From positions 1-64,000 of the forward strand of contig JAPFCR010000047.1 of assembly GCA_026169375.1 (NCBI GenBank): a stretch of 64,000 nucleotides of DNA, given 5' to 3'. The translations under genes were made by a program, and so were the position numbers. This stretch comes from Sporosarcina sp. Its GTDB lineage: Bacteria; Bacillota; Bacilli; Bacillales_A; Planococcaceae. Shown here piece by piece: positions 56,718 through 64,000 of this stretch; within the stretch, counting starts at the first letter, position 1, and each line of letters starts with the position of its first letter. The notes under the pieces were generated by a model. It was not told the DNA's origin. It did no database searches and saw nothing but the letters and a program-made list of their open reading frames with translations.

Positions 56718-57026
56718 TTATAATCGCATTAAAATAAGCCCGACGATAATTAACCCAATGCCTATGATGACTTCTTTTTTGACTTTCTCTTTAAATACTA
56801 GGAAACCGACAATGGCAGTTAACGCTGTCCCAACACCGCTCCACACTGCATACGCAAAGCTAAGGGGAATTGTTACTAATGTTAATGAAAGTAAATAAAA
56901 TGCTGCAGTATAGCCTGCGATAATCCCTAAAATCGGCAATTTACTTTTAATCGTCGCCGTTAACTTCATCATACTCGTTGCAGCTACTTCGAAAATAATT
57001 GCGAGTGTTAAATACAATACACCCAT
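56718..57026 (-). CDS. SMR-family efflux protein, first subunit
   Basis: 102 aa, four membrane helices, with the essential Glu in AIIFEVAATSMMKLT (about 13) and SFAYAVWSGVGTALTA near 57. The ATG sits right after the TetR stop (57027). It is the partner of the SMR protein downstream. No guanidine riboswitch was found in the leader; control is by the adjacent TetR protein. Confidence 0.9.
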   Translation of the reverse strand: MGVLYLTLAIIFEVAATSMMKLTATIKSKLPILGIIAGYTAAFYLLSLTLVTIPLSFAYAVWSGVGTALTAIVGFLVFKEKVKKEVIIGIGLIIVGLILMRL

Positions 57027-57563
57027 CTATAAAACCTCTCTTTCTAACTTGTCACAATAGCGTTTAATAATTTCTTTCATCTCTTCTCTTAAATCTTCTC
57101 CGTATTGATACATCATGGAAAACCACACACCATCACAAATCATACGAAGTTCCGTGATTTTATATAAATTACCTTCATCTTTTTTAAACGCTTCATTCCA
57201 CTCTTCAGAAACTTGATCCCATAATTGTTTACTCTTTTCACTTTCTTGAGAAGAAATAAAAACAGCTGGTAGCAATACATCTTCAGAATCTTCAAGCATA
57301 TCAAGCGTGGCCATTGCATAAGCTCTCGTAAACTTATAAGCACCTGTTAATTGTTTTTTGAAACGATCGATACTGGCATTATATTGTGCTATTACTCGCT
57401 CGTTCATTTTTAAAATGAGTTGTTCTTTACTTTCAAAATGATAGAGCACGCCGCCTTTTGTGATGTCCGATTTCTTAGCAACATGATCAATCGTTAATTT
57501 CTGCATCCCTTCTTCGTTAATAATCTTCGCAACATTTATAAGAATTTCCTCTTTTTTATCCAC
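57027..57563 (-). CDS. TetR-family repressor of the SMR efflux pair
   Basis: 178 aa. N-terminal DNA-binding domain with the helix-turn-helix LTIDHVAKKSDITKGGVLYHFESKEQLI (about 23-50) of the TetR family. The C-terminal ligand domain is helical. The GTG at 57563 has GGAG nine bases upstream, preferred to TTG 57578. It is the first gene of the operon and has a palindromic operator between its -10 element and its start, so it represses itself and the two pumps. Confidence 0.9.
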   Translation of the reverse strand: MDKKEEILINVAKIINEEGMQKLTIDHVAKKSDITKGGVLYHFESKEQLILKMNERVIAQYNASIDRFKKQLTGAYKFTRAYAMATLDMLEDSEDVLLPAVFISSQESEKSKQLWDQVSEEWNEAFKKDEGNLYKITELRMICDGVWFSMMYQYGEDLREEMKEIIKRYCDKLEREVL

Positions 57564-57588
57564 AATTATCCACTCCAACTCAATCGAA

Positions 57589-57612
57589 CTATACTGAACG
57601 GTCAGTGTAGTT
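57589..57612. promoter_or_regulatory. TetR-type operator
   Basis: A 24-base palindrome with 10 of 12 half-site positions matching, centred on CTGAACGGTCAG, resembling the ACTGACCGNNCAGT operators of this family. It begins two bases downstream of the -10 hexamer and so covers the transcription start. Confidence 0.8.
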
Positions 57613-57613
57613 A

Positions 57614-57643
57614 ATTATATGATAAAAGGCTGTTTTTTGCCAA
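57614..57643 (-). promoter_or_regulatory. Promoter of the tetR-SMR operon (SigA)
   Basis: Minus-strand TTGGCA (57638-57643), 18-bp spacer, TATAAT (57614-57619), next to the operator. Confidence 0.75.
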
Positions 57644-57772
57644 ATAAAAAGCCCTAAAGATGATCTCTTTCTTTCAAATCTTTGGGTTTGATATACACGT
57701 CATCTGTATGAAATTTTAAAGTTAATTTTTTCCGTTTCACATTTCATTCATAGTATACTTGGCAAGTGATTG

Positions 57773-57909
57773 TATAATAGTAGAAGAAAATAATAGCACA
57801 AATTAAATACGGAGTGAATTTTTTGTTGCAATATAAAAACTCCCGGTTTTATTTCTTCGGGAGTTTTCGTATTCATTCTAACGTTAACCAAGTCACCACT
57901 TCAACATGA
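57773..57909 (+). other. Orphan -10, ribosome site and short frame running into rlmCD
   Basis: TATAAT (57773-57778), CGGAGTG (57810-57816) and tandem TTG codons (57823, 57826) are spaced like a gene start. The frame is only 29 codons, passes through the rlmCD terminator and ends inside rlmCD antisense. Probably a remnant of a lost gene or chance. Confidence 0.25.
57835..57867 (-). terminator. Terminator of rlmCD
   Basis: AAAACTCCCG/CGGGAGTTTT (57836-57845 with 57858-57867) followed on the minus strand by a T-rich run. Confidence 0.85.
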
Positions 57910-59237
57910 CTACTTTGCGGGAACATGTCTACCGGCTGGACTTCCTGTGTACGGTAGCCACCGTCTTCTAATATTCTTAAGTCCCTCGCCAGCGTTGCCG
58001 GGTTACAGGATACATAAACAATTCTACCAGGTTTATGTTCTAAAATTGTATTGAGCAATTTCTCATCACAGCCTTTTCGCGGCGGATCGACAACGAGCAC
58101 ATCGAAGTGTTTACCACTTTCATACCAATTTGGAATGACAACTTCCGCTGGGCCTGCTTCAAAATAAGCATTGTGAATCTGATTTAATTCAGCGTTTCGT
58201 TTCGCATCTTCAATCGCTTGTGGCACAATTTCAACGCCGTATACTTCTTTTGCTTGTTTGGCTAAGAAAAGTGAAATTGTTCCAATGCCACAATAAGCAT
58301 CGATGACAGTTTCATTCCCTGTTAATTCAGCATACTCGAGCGCTTGATTGTATAATACTTCTGTTTGTTCAGGGTTAATTTGATAAAATGAGCGTGCGGA
58401 AATTTCAAACTGCGTATCACCTATTGTATCGACAATGACGGGTTCACCGTATAATAAAATCGTCTCATCTCCGAAAATAACATTTGTCTTTTTCGTATTG
58501 ACGTTTTGCATGATCGATGTCACATCAGGAATGACATTTTTCACAACCTCAATCATCGCTTCTTTTTGTGGTAAATCTTTCGTTCTTGTAACGAATACAA
58601 CCATCACTTCACCCGTTGCACGTGCTTTTCGTACGACGAGATGACGAAGTACCCCGCGGTGTCTTTTTTCATCATATGCGTGAATTCCCATTCGATGTAA
58701 TTGACGTTTAATCGTTGCCATTAAAACATCAGCTTCTTCACTTTGAATAATACATTTGTCTGTATCGACAATATGATGCGTTCTTGTTTTATAAAATCCT
58801 GAAACTGTTTGTCCATTTCTTTCGCTAAAAGGAATTTGAGATTTATTGCGGTAACGCCAAGGGTCCTCCATTCCTTTTACTTCATGAACAGGGACATGAG
58901 GCAGTTTTGCGATACGGTCCATTACATCTCGAACTGTTTTTCGTTTTTGAATAAGCTGTGCTGCGTAACTTAAGTGTTGGAGTTGGCATCCGCCACATTC
59001 CCAAAATACATGACAAGGGGGTTCAATACGGTCTGGGGAAGTTGTTTTCACGTTTAATAATTTTGCAAAGCCATATTTTTTATTTGTCTTTGTTACTTCA
59101 ACATCCACTTCTTCGCCTGGTAGCACGTCCGGGATGAAGAGTGGATATCCTTCTACTTTTGCAACGCCTGAACCGTCGTGTGTTAAATCTTCTACATAGA
59201 CAGTTAAGCGATCATTTTTATTTACAATATGAGCCAT
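57873..59237 (-). CDS. rlmCD: 23S rRNA (uracil-C5)-methyltransferase RlmCD
   Basis: 454 aa. An N-terminal TRAM domain (about 8-60), iron-sulfur cysteines in [19 protein letters not shown], the SAM motif [16 protein letters not shown], and the catalytic Cys in [11 protein letters not shown]. In B. subtilis RlmCD methylates U747 and U1939 of 23S rRNA. The ATG at 59237 has GGAGG eight bases upstream; five extra residues of the longer frame were dropped. Single-gene unit with its own terminator. Confidence 0.93.
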   Translation of the reverse strand: MAHIVNKNDRLTVYVEDLTHDGSGVAKVEGYPLFIPDVLPGEEVDVEVTKTNKKYGFAKLLNVKTTSPDRIEPPCHVFWECGGCQLQHLSYAAQLIQKRKTVRDVMDRIAKLPHVPVHEVKGMEDPWRYRNKSQIPFSERNGQTVSGFYKTRTHHIVDTDKCIIQSEEADVLMATIKRQLHRMGIHAYDEKRHRGVLRHLVVRKARATGEVMVVFVTRTKDLPQKEAMIEVVKNVIPDVTSIMQNVNTKKTNVIFGDETILLYGEPVIVDTIGDTQFEISARSFYQINPEQTEVLYNQALEYAELTGNETVIDAYCGIGTISLFLAKQAKEVYGVEIVPQAIEDAKRNAELNQIHNAYFEAGPAEVVIPNWYESGKHFDVLVVDPPRKGCDEKLLNTILEHKPGRIVYVSCNPATLARDLRILEDGGYRTQEVQPVDMFPQSSHVEVVTWLTLE

Positions 59238-59378
59238 TCTTTTTTCCTCCAAATTTCATCTCTCTTTAGTTTAGCATGTCAGGAAAGAAAAAACAGACTA
59301 CAGGATAGAATAGACCCCTTGAAAGTAGACTGAATCTTTAGTATGATGGGAAACATTATACAAAGGAGGTGAAAAGTG

Positions 59379-59810
59379 ATGAAATTGAAAAGAAAAGTAC
59401 TTGCTTATATTACACGCGGCGAAGCACCTCACTGGGAGTTATTAGTATTCGAACAAAAAGGTCAAACTGAGAAAGGTTTTCAAGTACCTGGGGGCACAAT
59501 TGAAAAGGATGAACTGATTATTGATGCACTTTATCGCGAAATCGAAGAAGAAACAGGCATATCGAGAGAACATCTTGAGTTAAAAGGAAAAGTGAATAAA
59601 ACAAACTATTTTCCAAAAAACGAAGAAGTTGTTTATGAACGAACCATTTTTCATTTAGCTTATCACGGCAAACGACTAGAACCATGGGAACATGAAGTAC
59701 TTGGTGATGGTATCGACTGTGGTAGAATTTTTCACCTTCGTTTTATGCCAATTGAAAAATTACCGAACCTTGCGAAAAAGCAAGACCTAGCGATTCCATT
59801 GCTTATTTAA
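59379..59810 (+). CDS. Nudix hydrolase
   Basis: 143 aa. The Nudix box GTIEKDELIIDALYREIEEE (then TGI) follows the GX5EX7REUXEEXGU pattern. It probably hydrolyses a nucleoside diphosphate derivative; the substrate cannot be told. AGGAGGTGA precedes the GTG-ATG pair; the ATG at 59379 was chosen, with GTG 59376 as alternative. It is divergent from rlmCD. Confidence 0.88.
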   Translation: MKLKRKVLAYITRGEAPHWELLVFEQKGQTEKGFQVPGGTIEKDELIIDALYREIEEETGISREHLELKGKVNKTNYFPKNEEVVYERTIFHLAYHGKRLEPWEHEVLGDGIDCGRIFHLRFMPIEKLPNLAKKQDLAIPLLI

Positions 59811-59859
59811 AAAAGCTGTATAGATGAGCATTGTTTTCAACACATCACACAGCTTTTTT
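59809..59859. terminator. Bidirectional terminator between the Nudix gene and dgkB
   Basis: AAAAAAGCTGT (59809-59819) pairs with ACAGCTTTTTT (59849-59859), closing a longer imperfect arm. Confidence 0.8.
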
Positions 59860-59862
59860 CTT

Positions 59863-60783
59863 TTATTCAATGCCAATCAAATCTTGCGGTCGTAGTTCAT
59901 CAATCGGAACAAACATATCAACATGACGGCATAAATTTTTGAAGATTGCCGGTAGTATCCCACCATATTCACCGTCTAAGTTAAGCAACACTTTTTCACG
60001 GGAGGTCACCGAAATCTTCTCAGCTTTTGCAGAAATGACAAGCGGATCGTCTAAATGCTCCCCTCGAAGTGCTAATGTTACAATTCGAATAAACTCAGCA
60101 ATATTACATTTTTTCAAAATAAACAACGTAAACTTACCATCATTAATACTTGCGCCAGGTGCTAATTTCTCAAACCCACCAACTGAGTTTGTAAGCCCAA
60201 CGAGAAATAACATCGCTTCATCATCAAAAACATTGCCATCATACTCAATTTTTACATGAGAAGAATTAATCGATGGTAACATTTCAATTCCCTTTAAATA
60301 ATAAGCAAGTTGACCGATGACAGCTTTTAACTTGCTCGGCACATCATACGTAAGTTCAGTTACCCTTCCGCCACCTGCAATATTAATAAAATAACGCTCG
60401 TTCATCATACCAACATCTACTGGAACTGTATCGCCTTCCAAAATAATATTAACCGCTTCATCGATATCACGTGGAATTTTTAATGCTCTTGCAAAGTCAT
60501 TCGTCGTTCCCATTGGAATGAGGCCAATACGTGGACGCTTTTCAAATGGGCTAACACCGGCGATGACTTCATTGAGCGTGCCATCTCCTCCAACAGCAAC
60601 AACAATGTCAAACTCACGTTCTACAGCATATTGAGCTGCCGCTGTTGCATCTCCTTCGCCAGTTGTCGCATGACAAGAAGTTTCATATCCAGCTTTTTCA
60701 AATTTTTCTAAGACTTCTCCGATATGCTTGCGAAATACTTCCCGTCCAGCAGTCGGATTATAAATAATGCGTGCACGTTTCAT
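59863..60783 (-). CDS. dgkB: Diacylglycerol kinase DgkB
   Basis: 306 aa. The kinase motif GGDGTLNEV (about 63-71) and IPMGTTNDFARAL near 88 define the soluble DagK/LCB5 family. It phosphorylates diacylglycerol left by lipoteichoic acid synthesis, returning it to phospholipid synthesis as phosphatidate. AAGGGGA precedes the ATG. In Bacillales it usually lies between gatCAB and rlmCD, as here. Confidence 0.94.
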   Translation of the reverse strand: MKRARIIYNPTAGREVFRKHIGEVLEKFEKAGYETSCHATTGEGDATAAAQYAVEREFDIVVAVGGDGTLNEVIAGVSPFEKRPRIGLIPMGTTNDFARALKIPRDIDEAVNIILEGDTVPVDVGMMNERYFINIAGGGRVTELTYDVPSKLKAVIGQLAYYLKGIEMLPSINSSHVKIEYDGNVFDDEAMLFLVGLTNSVGGFEKLAPGASINDGKFTLFILKKCNIAEFIRIVTLALRGEHLDDPLVISAKAEKISVTSREKVLLNLDGEYGGILPAIFKNLCRHVDMFVPIDELRPQDLIGIE

Positions 60784-60965
60784 TCACATATTTCCCCTTC
60801 TTCTTATAGTCATTTTTTCAATGATACTTGGGAATTCATTTATTGGAGTAAATTTCATAATTAATTATTTAACCTTTTGTTCATTGTACGTTTTCAACCT
60901 TTAGTATTCAACTTCTTCACTTTTATGTCAATGAATCACCATTATTTTATAAATTCAAACCATAG

Positions 60966-61000
60966 AAAAAACGCCCTATTTATTTAAATAGGACGTTTTA
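60966..61000 (-). terminator. Terminator of gatCAB
   Basis: Minus strand AAAACGTCCTATTT pairs with AAATAGGGCGTTTT (one G:T), followed by TTCTATGG. Confidence 0.78.
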
Positions 61001-61006
61001 TCTCAA

Positions 61007-62437
61007 TTATTGTTTCTCAATTTCTTCTGCTAGAATCTTATTTACAAGTTGCGGGTTCGCTTGTCCTTTTGATGCTTTCATTACTTGACCAACGAGGAAA
61101 CCAAGCGCACGACCTTTTCCTTCTTTAAAGTCAGCAATCGATTGTGGATTTGCTTCGAGTACTTCGTTTACCATTGTACGAAGTGTCCCTTCATCAGAAA
61201 TTTGTACTAGACCTTTCTCTTTTACAATTTTCTCTGGGTCTCCACCTTTTTCAATTAACTCTTTAAAGACTTTCTTAGCGATTTTAGATGAAATCGTACC
61301 ATCTTCGATTAGTTTGATCATCCCTGCTAATCCTTCTGGTGTTAATGCTGTTTCACCTAGTTCTTTTTGTTCTGCGTTCATATATGCTGACACGTCACCC
61401 ATGAGCCAGTTTGACGCGAGCTTTGCATCTGCTCCTGCTTCCACTGTTGCTTCAAAGAAATCTGACATTGCTTTTGTTAATGTAAGCACCATCGCATCAT
61501 AAGCCGGTAAATCTAGGTCATTTACATAACGCTCTTTTCGTGCATCTGGTAATTCAGGAATTTCAGCCCGAATACGCTCTTTCCAGTCTTCGTCAATATG
61601 AATTTCAGGAAGATCCGGGTCTGAAACAAAACGATAGTCATCTGCACTATCTTTAATACGCATGAGTTCAGTTTTTCCTGTTGACTCATTATAGCGGCGT
61701 GTTTCTTGTAAAATTTCCCCGCCTGCAAGGAGTACATCTGCTTGACGCTCTACTTCATGAATCAGGCCTCTACGGACAAAGTTGAACGAGTTTAAGTTTT
61801 TCAGCTCTGTTTTTGTTCCAAATTCTTCTTGACCGTATGGACGAAGTGAAACGTTCGCATCGCAACGAAGTGAGCCTTCTTCCATTCGCACATCAGATAC
61901 GCCCGTATATTCAATAATTGCTTTTACTTTTTCTAAATACGCATACGCTTCCTCTGGGGAGCTAATGTCTGGCTCTGAAACAATTTCAATTAATGGTGTT
62001 CCTTGGCGGTTTAAGTCGACAAGTGAATACCCTTTATCTGTATGGGTTAATTTACCGGCATCTTCTTCAAGATGAATACGTGTAATACCGATTTTCTTCT
62101 TTTTACCGTCAACTTCAATTTCAACCCAACCATTTTCCCCAATTGGACGATCTTCTTGTGAGATTTGGTAAGCTTTCGGGTTATCTGGATAGTAATAATG
62201 TTTACGGTCAAAATGCATCACGTCTGCAATTTCACAGTTTAATGCCATTGCTGCTTTCATCCCAAAGTCAACAACTGATTTGTTTAACACTGGAAGAACA
62301 CCAGGATAAGCAAGGTCTGTTGTATGAATGTTTGCGTTGGGCTCTGCGCCGAAATGAGACGGTGCAGATGAAAATATTTTCGTATTTGTTTTTAATTCAA
62401 CGTGGATTTCAAGTCCGATTATTGTTTCAAAGTTCAA
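61007..62437 (-). CDS. gatB: Asp-tRNA(Asn)/Glu-tRNA(Gln) amidotransferase subunit B
   Basis: 476 aa. The N-terminal signature [16 protein letters not shown] and the catalytic-cradle block [20 protein letters not shown] are intact; the C-terminal YqeY-like tRNA-binding tail covers the last 150 residues. With GatA and GatC it turns Glu-tRNA(Gln) into Gln-tRNA(Gln). It starts at TTG 62437; its GGGAGGAG site lies in the last codons of gatA, so translation is coupled. Confidence 0.97.
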   Translation of the reverse strand: MNFETIIGLEIHVELKTNTKIFSSAPSHFGAEPNANIHTTDLAYPGVLPVLNKSVVDFGMKAAMALNCEIADVMHFDRKHYYYPDNPKAYQISQEDRPIGENGWVEIEVDGKKKKIGITRIHLEEDAGKLTHTDKGYSLVDLNRQGTPLIEIVSEPDISSPEEAYAYLEKVKAIIEYTGVSDVRMEEGSLRCDANVSLRPYGQEEFGTKTELKNLNSFNFVRRGLIHEVERQADVLLAGGEILQETRRYNESTGKTELMRIKDSADDYRFVSDPDLPEIHIDEDWKERIRAEIPELPDARKERYVNDLDLPAYDAMVLTLTKAMSDFFEATVEAGADAKLASNWLMGDVSAYMNAEQKELGETALTPEGLAGMIKLIEDGTISSKIAKKVFKELIEKGGDPEKIVKEKGLVQISDEGTLRTMVNEVLEANPQSIADFKEGKGRALGFLVGQVMKASKGQANPQLVNKILAEEIEKQ

Positions 62438-62439
62438 CG

Positions 62440-63903
62440 TTATTTCTCCTCCCTTATGTCTGGTGTGCGTTTATGAAAGTCTGTTGCTTGTTCATACGCA
62501 TGTGCCACTTTATAAATCGTTGCTTCGTCAAAATGATTTCCGATAATTTGAAGGCCAAGCGGAAGATCATTTGCGAAACCACAAGGAACTGAAATTGCTG
62601 GTACCCCTGCAAGGTTGATTGGTGTAGTTAAAATGTCGCTCATATACTTCGTTACGATATCTGTATCTTCTGCACCCATTTTTATTGCAGTTGTTGGTGC
62701 TGCTGGACTAATTAACACATCATACTTTTCAAAAGCTTGTGCAAAATCTTGTGCTACAAGCATTCTTGCGCGTTGTGCTTTTTTATACACATCTTCATAA
62801 TGATCCGCACCTAAAGTGTACGTACCGAGTAAAATACGACGCTTCACATCTACACCAAATGCTTCCGCACGTGTTTTCTTGTAAATTTCATCTAAATTCG
62901 TTGCTTCTTCAGAACGATACCCGTAATGAACACCATCATAACGCGCAAGTCCTGATGAAGCTTCCGCTGATGTAATGAAATAATAAGCTGGTAACGCATA
63001 AGCTGAATGTGGAAGAGAAACTTCTTCAACGATTGCGCCTAAAGATTCTAATACTTTCAGTGCTTCTTCTACAGCCTGCTTCGCTTCTTCGCTAACACCT
63101 TCGCCTAAATATTCAGCTGGTACACCAATTTTGAGGCCTTTCACGTCGCCTGTTAACGCTTCTTTGTAATTTGGCACTTCTTTTAGTGATGAGGATGAAT
63201 CTTTTGCATCGACACCCGCTAAAATTTGTAAAAGATGTGCGTTGTCTTCAACGGTGCGTGTCATTGGACCAATTTGATCGAATGATGGTGCTAATGCGAT
63301 TAACCCTGAACGTGATACACGGCCATACGTAGGTTTCAATCCAACAATGCCACAAAATGATGCTGGTTGACGAATTGAACCACCTGTATCTGTTCCAAGT
63401 GCAAATGGCACTTCTCCTGCCGCAACTGCTGCTGCCGAACCACCAGAAGAACCACCTGGTACATGGTCAAAATCCCACGGGTTACGTGTTGTTTTAAAAG
63501 CAGACGTTTCTGTCGTTGATCCCATTGCAAATTCATCTAAGTTTAATTTTCCAACCGGCACCATTCCTGCCGCATTCAACTTTTCCATAACAGTTGCGTC
63601 ATAGACAGGGATAAAATCCTCTAACATACGGCTTGCCGCTGTTGTTTTAACCCCTTTTGTAACGATATTATCTTTAATCCCAATTGGTAAACCAAAAAGT
63701 GGTCCTCGGTTTTCCATTGGCTCATTATCCAATTGTGTTGCACGCTCTAATGCTTGTTCTTTATTTAATGAAAGAAAAGCTTGAACGTCTTCATCTGTTT
63801 TCTCGATTCGTTCATAAGTCGCTTCCGTTAATTCTTTCACGGAAAGCTCTTTATTATGTAGCAGTTCTTGAAGTTCTGCTGTTGTTTTATTTACAATTGT
63901 CAT
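62440..63903 (-). CDS. gatA: Asp-tRNA(Asn)/Glu-tRNA(Gln) amidotransferase subunit A
   Basis: 487 aa. Amidase-signature enzyme with Lys in [10 protein letters not shown], the cis-Ser and nucleophile Ser in [14 protein letters not shown] and [16 protein letters not shown]. It releases ammonia from glutamine for GatB. AAGGAGG lies four bases before the ATG at 63906 and seven before the ATG at 63903; I chose the latter. The gene is 20 bp behind gatC. Confidence 0.97.
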   Translation of the reverse strand: MTIVNKTTAELQELLHNKELSVKELTEATYERIEKTDEDVQAFLSLNKEQALERATQLDNEPMENRGPLFGLPIGIKDNIVTKGVKTTAASRMLEDFIPVYDATVMEKLNAAGMVPVGKLNLDEFAMGSTTETSAFKTTRNPWDFDHVPGGSSGGSAAAVAAGEVPFALGTDTGGSIRQPASFCGIVGLKPTYGRVSRSGLIALAPSFDQIGPMTRTVEDNAHLLQILAGVDAKDSSSSLKEVPNYKEALTGDVKGLKIGVPAEYLGEGVSEEAKQAVEEALKVLESLGAIVEEVSLPHSAYALPAYYFITSAEASSGLARYDGVHYGYRSEEATNLDEIYKKTRAEAFGVDVKRRILLGTYTLGADHYEDVYKKAQRARMLVAQDFAQAFEKYDVLISPAAPTTAIKMGAEDTDIVTKYMSDILTTPINLAGVPAISVPCGFANDLPLGLQIIGNHFDEATIYKVAHAYEQATDFHKRTPDIREEK

Positions 63904-63922
63904 CATTTTTCCTCCTTGTTCG

Positions 63923-64000
63923 TCATTCTGAAAGGATTGTTGGAACTTTAATCTCACCATCTTGATGTTCTTTCACACTCTTCAACATCTCTTCACGGTC
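63923..64000 (-). CDS. gatC: GatC C-terminus (partial, cut by the window edge)
   Basis: The last 25 codons, ending in [14 protein letters not shown], match the GatC tail (DGxFKVPxVL). GatC stabilises GatA in the amidotransferase. The rest of the gene lies beyond the right edge. Confidence 0.88.
   Translation of the reverse strand, partial: DREEMLKSVKEHQDGEIKVPTILSE

Noticed and set aside
56347-57643. Guanidine riboswitch expected before ykkCD-like SMR genes
   Set aside because: No conserved ykkC RNA blocks were seen in the leader; a TetR gene and operator fill that role.

Overview
The window is chromosomal core DNA from a low-GC, endospore-forming, flagellated Firmicute. Order and products match the Bacillus subtilis ygxA-ygzB-perR-bcp-gsaB-ygaE-ygaD-ygaC-sspE-mutY-yfhP block, with recX, yfhF, pdaA, yfkK, motAB, prkA-yhbH-spoVR, yqhGH and gatCAB also present. 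A three-gene cluster for an amino-acid cross-bridge ending in D-Asp or D-Glu (racemase, FemX-like transferase, ATP-grasp ligase) points away from B. subtilis and towards the Planococcaceae/Caryophanaceae (Sporosarcina, Lysinibacillus, Paenisporosarcina and relatives). No 16S sequence lies inside the window, so this placement is an inference.

Layout. 1-440: leader and tandem promoters of an rRNA operon that runs leftwards off the edge. 0.4-15.7 kb: peroxide regulator PerR with its own operator, Bcp peroxiredoxin, GsaB, exporters, the gamma-type spore protein, MutY, RecX and PdaA. 15.7-16.2 kb: a gene-free stretch with a roughly 200-nt highly structured element that looks like an IS200/IS605-type remnant, plus a degraded small minus-strand unit. 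16.2-29 kb: YihY/YtxH pair, MotAB with a SigD promoter, AmpS, a beta carbonic anhydrase, PepF, a TPP riboswitch controlling ThiT, Map and a DEAD-box helicase. 29.1-32.3 kb: the cross-bridge operon. 32.4-40 kb: YitT, an unrecognised protein, an RluA-family enzyme and the sporulation set PrkA-YhbH-SpoVR with a SigE-like promoter.

40.0-47.1 kb is the main accessory island: a Wadjet (JetD-JetA-JetB-JetC, MksGFEB-like) anti-plasmid SMC operon on the minus strand, with a SAM-dependent methyltransferase gene tightly appended behind jetC. YqhG and the SNF2 helicase YqhH lie directly upstream behind a terminator. 49.7-57.6 kb: CstA, Mqo, a ResA-like thioredoxin, a FAH-fold hydratase, a DHA2 drug exporter and a TetR-controlled pair of SMR transporters with a clear operator. 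57.9-64 kb: RlmCD, a Nudix hydrolase, DgkB, GatB, GatA and the last codons of GatC.

Gene starts were chosen by Shine-Dalgarno position. Many genes start with TTG or GTG (ygaD, sspE, motB, spoVR, yhbH, the racemase, gatB, recX, jetC, map and others). Almost every transcription unit ends in a recognisable intrinsic terminator, several of them shared by convergent genes. No tRNA gene, CRISPR array or intact insertion sequence was seen.
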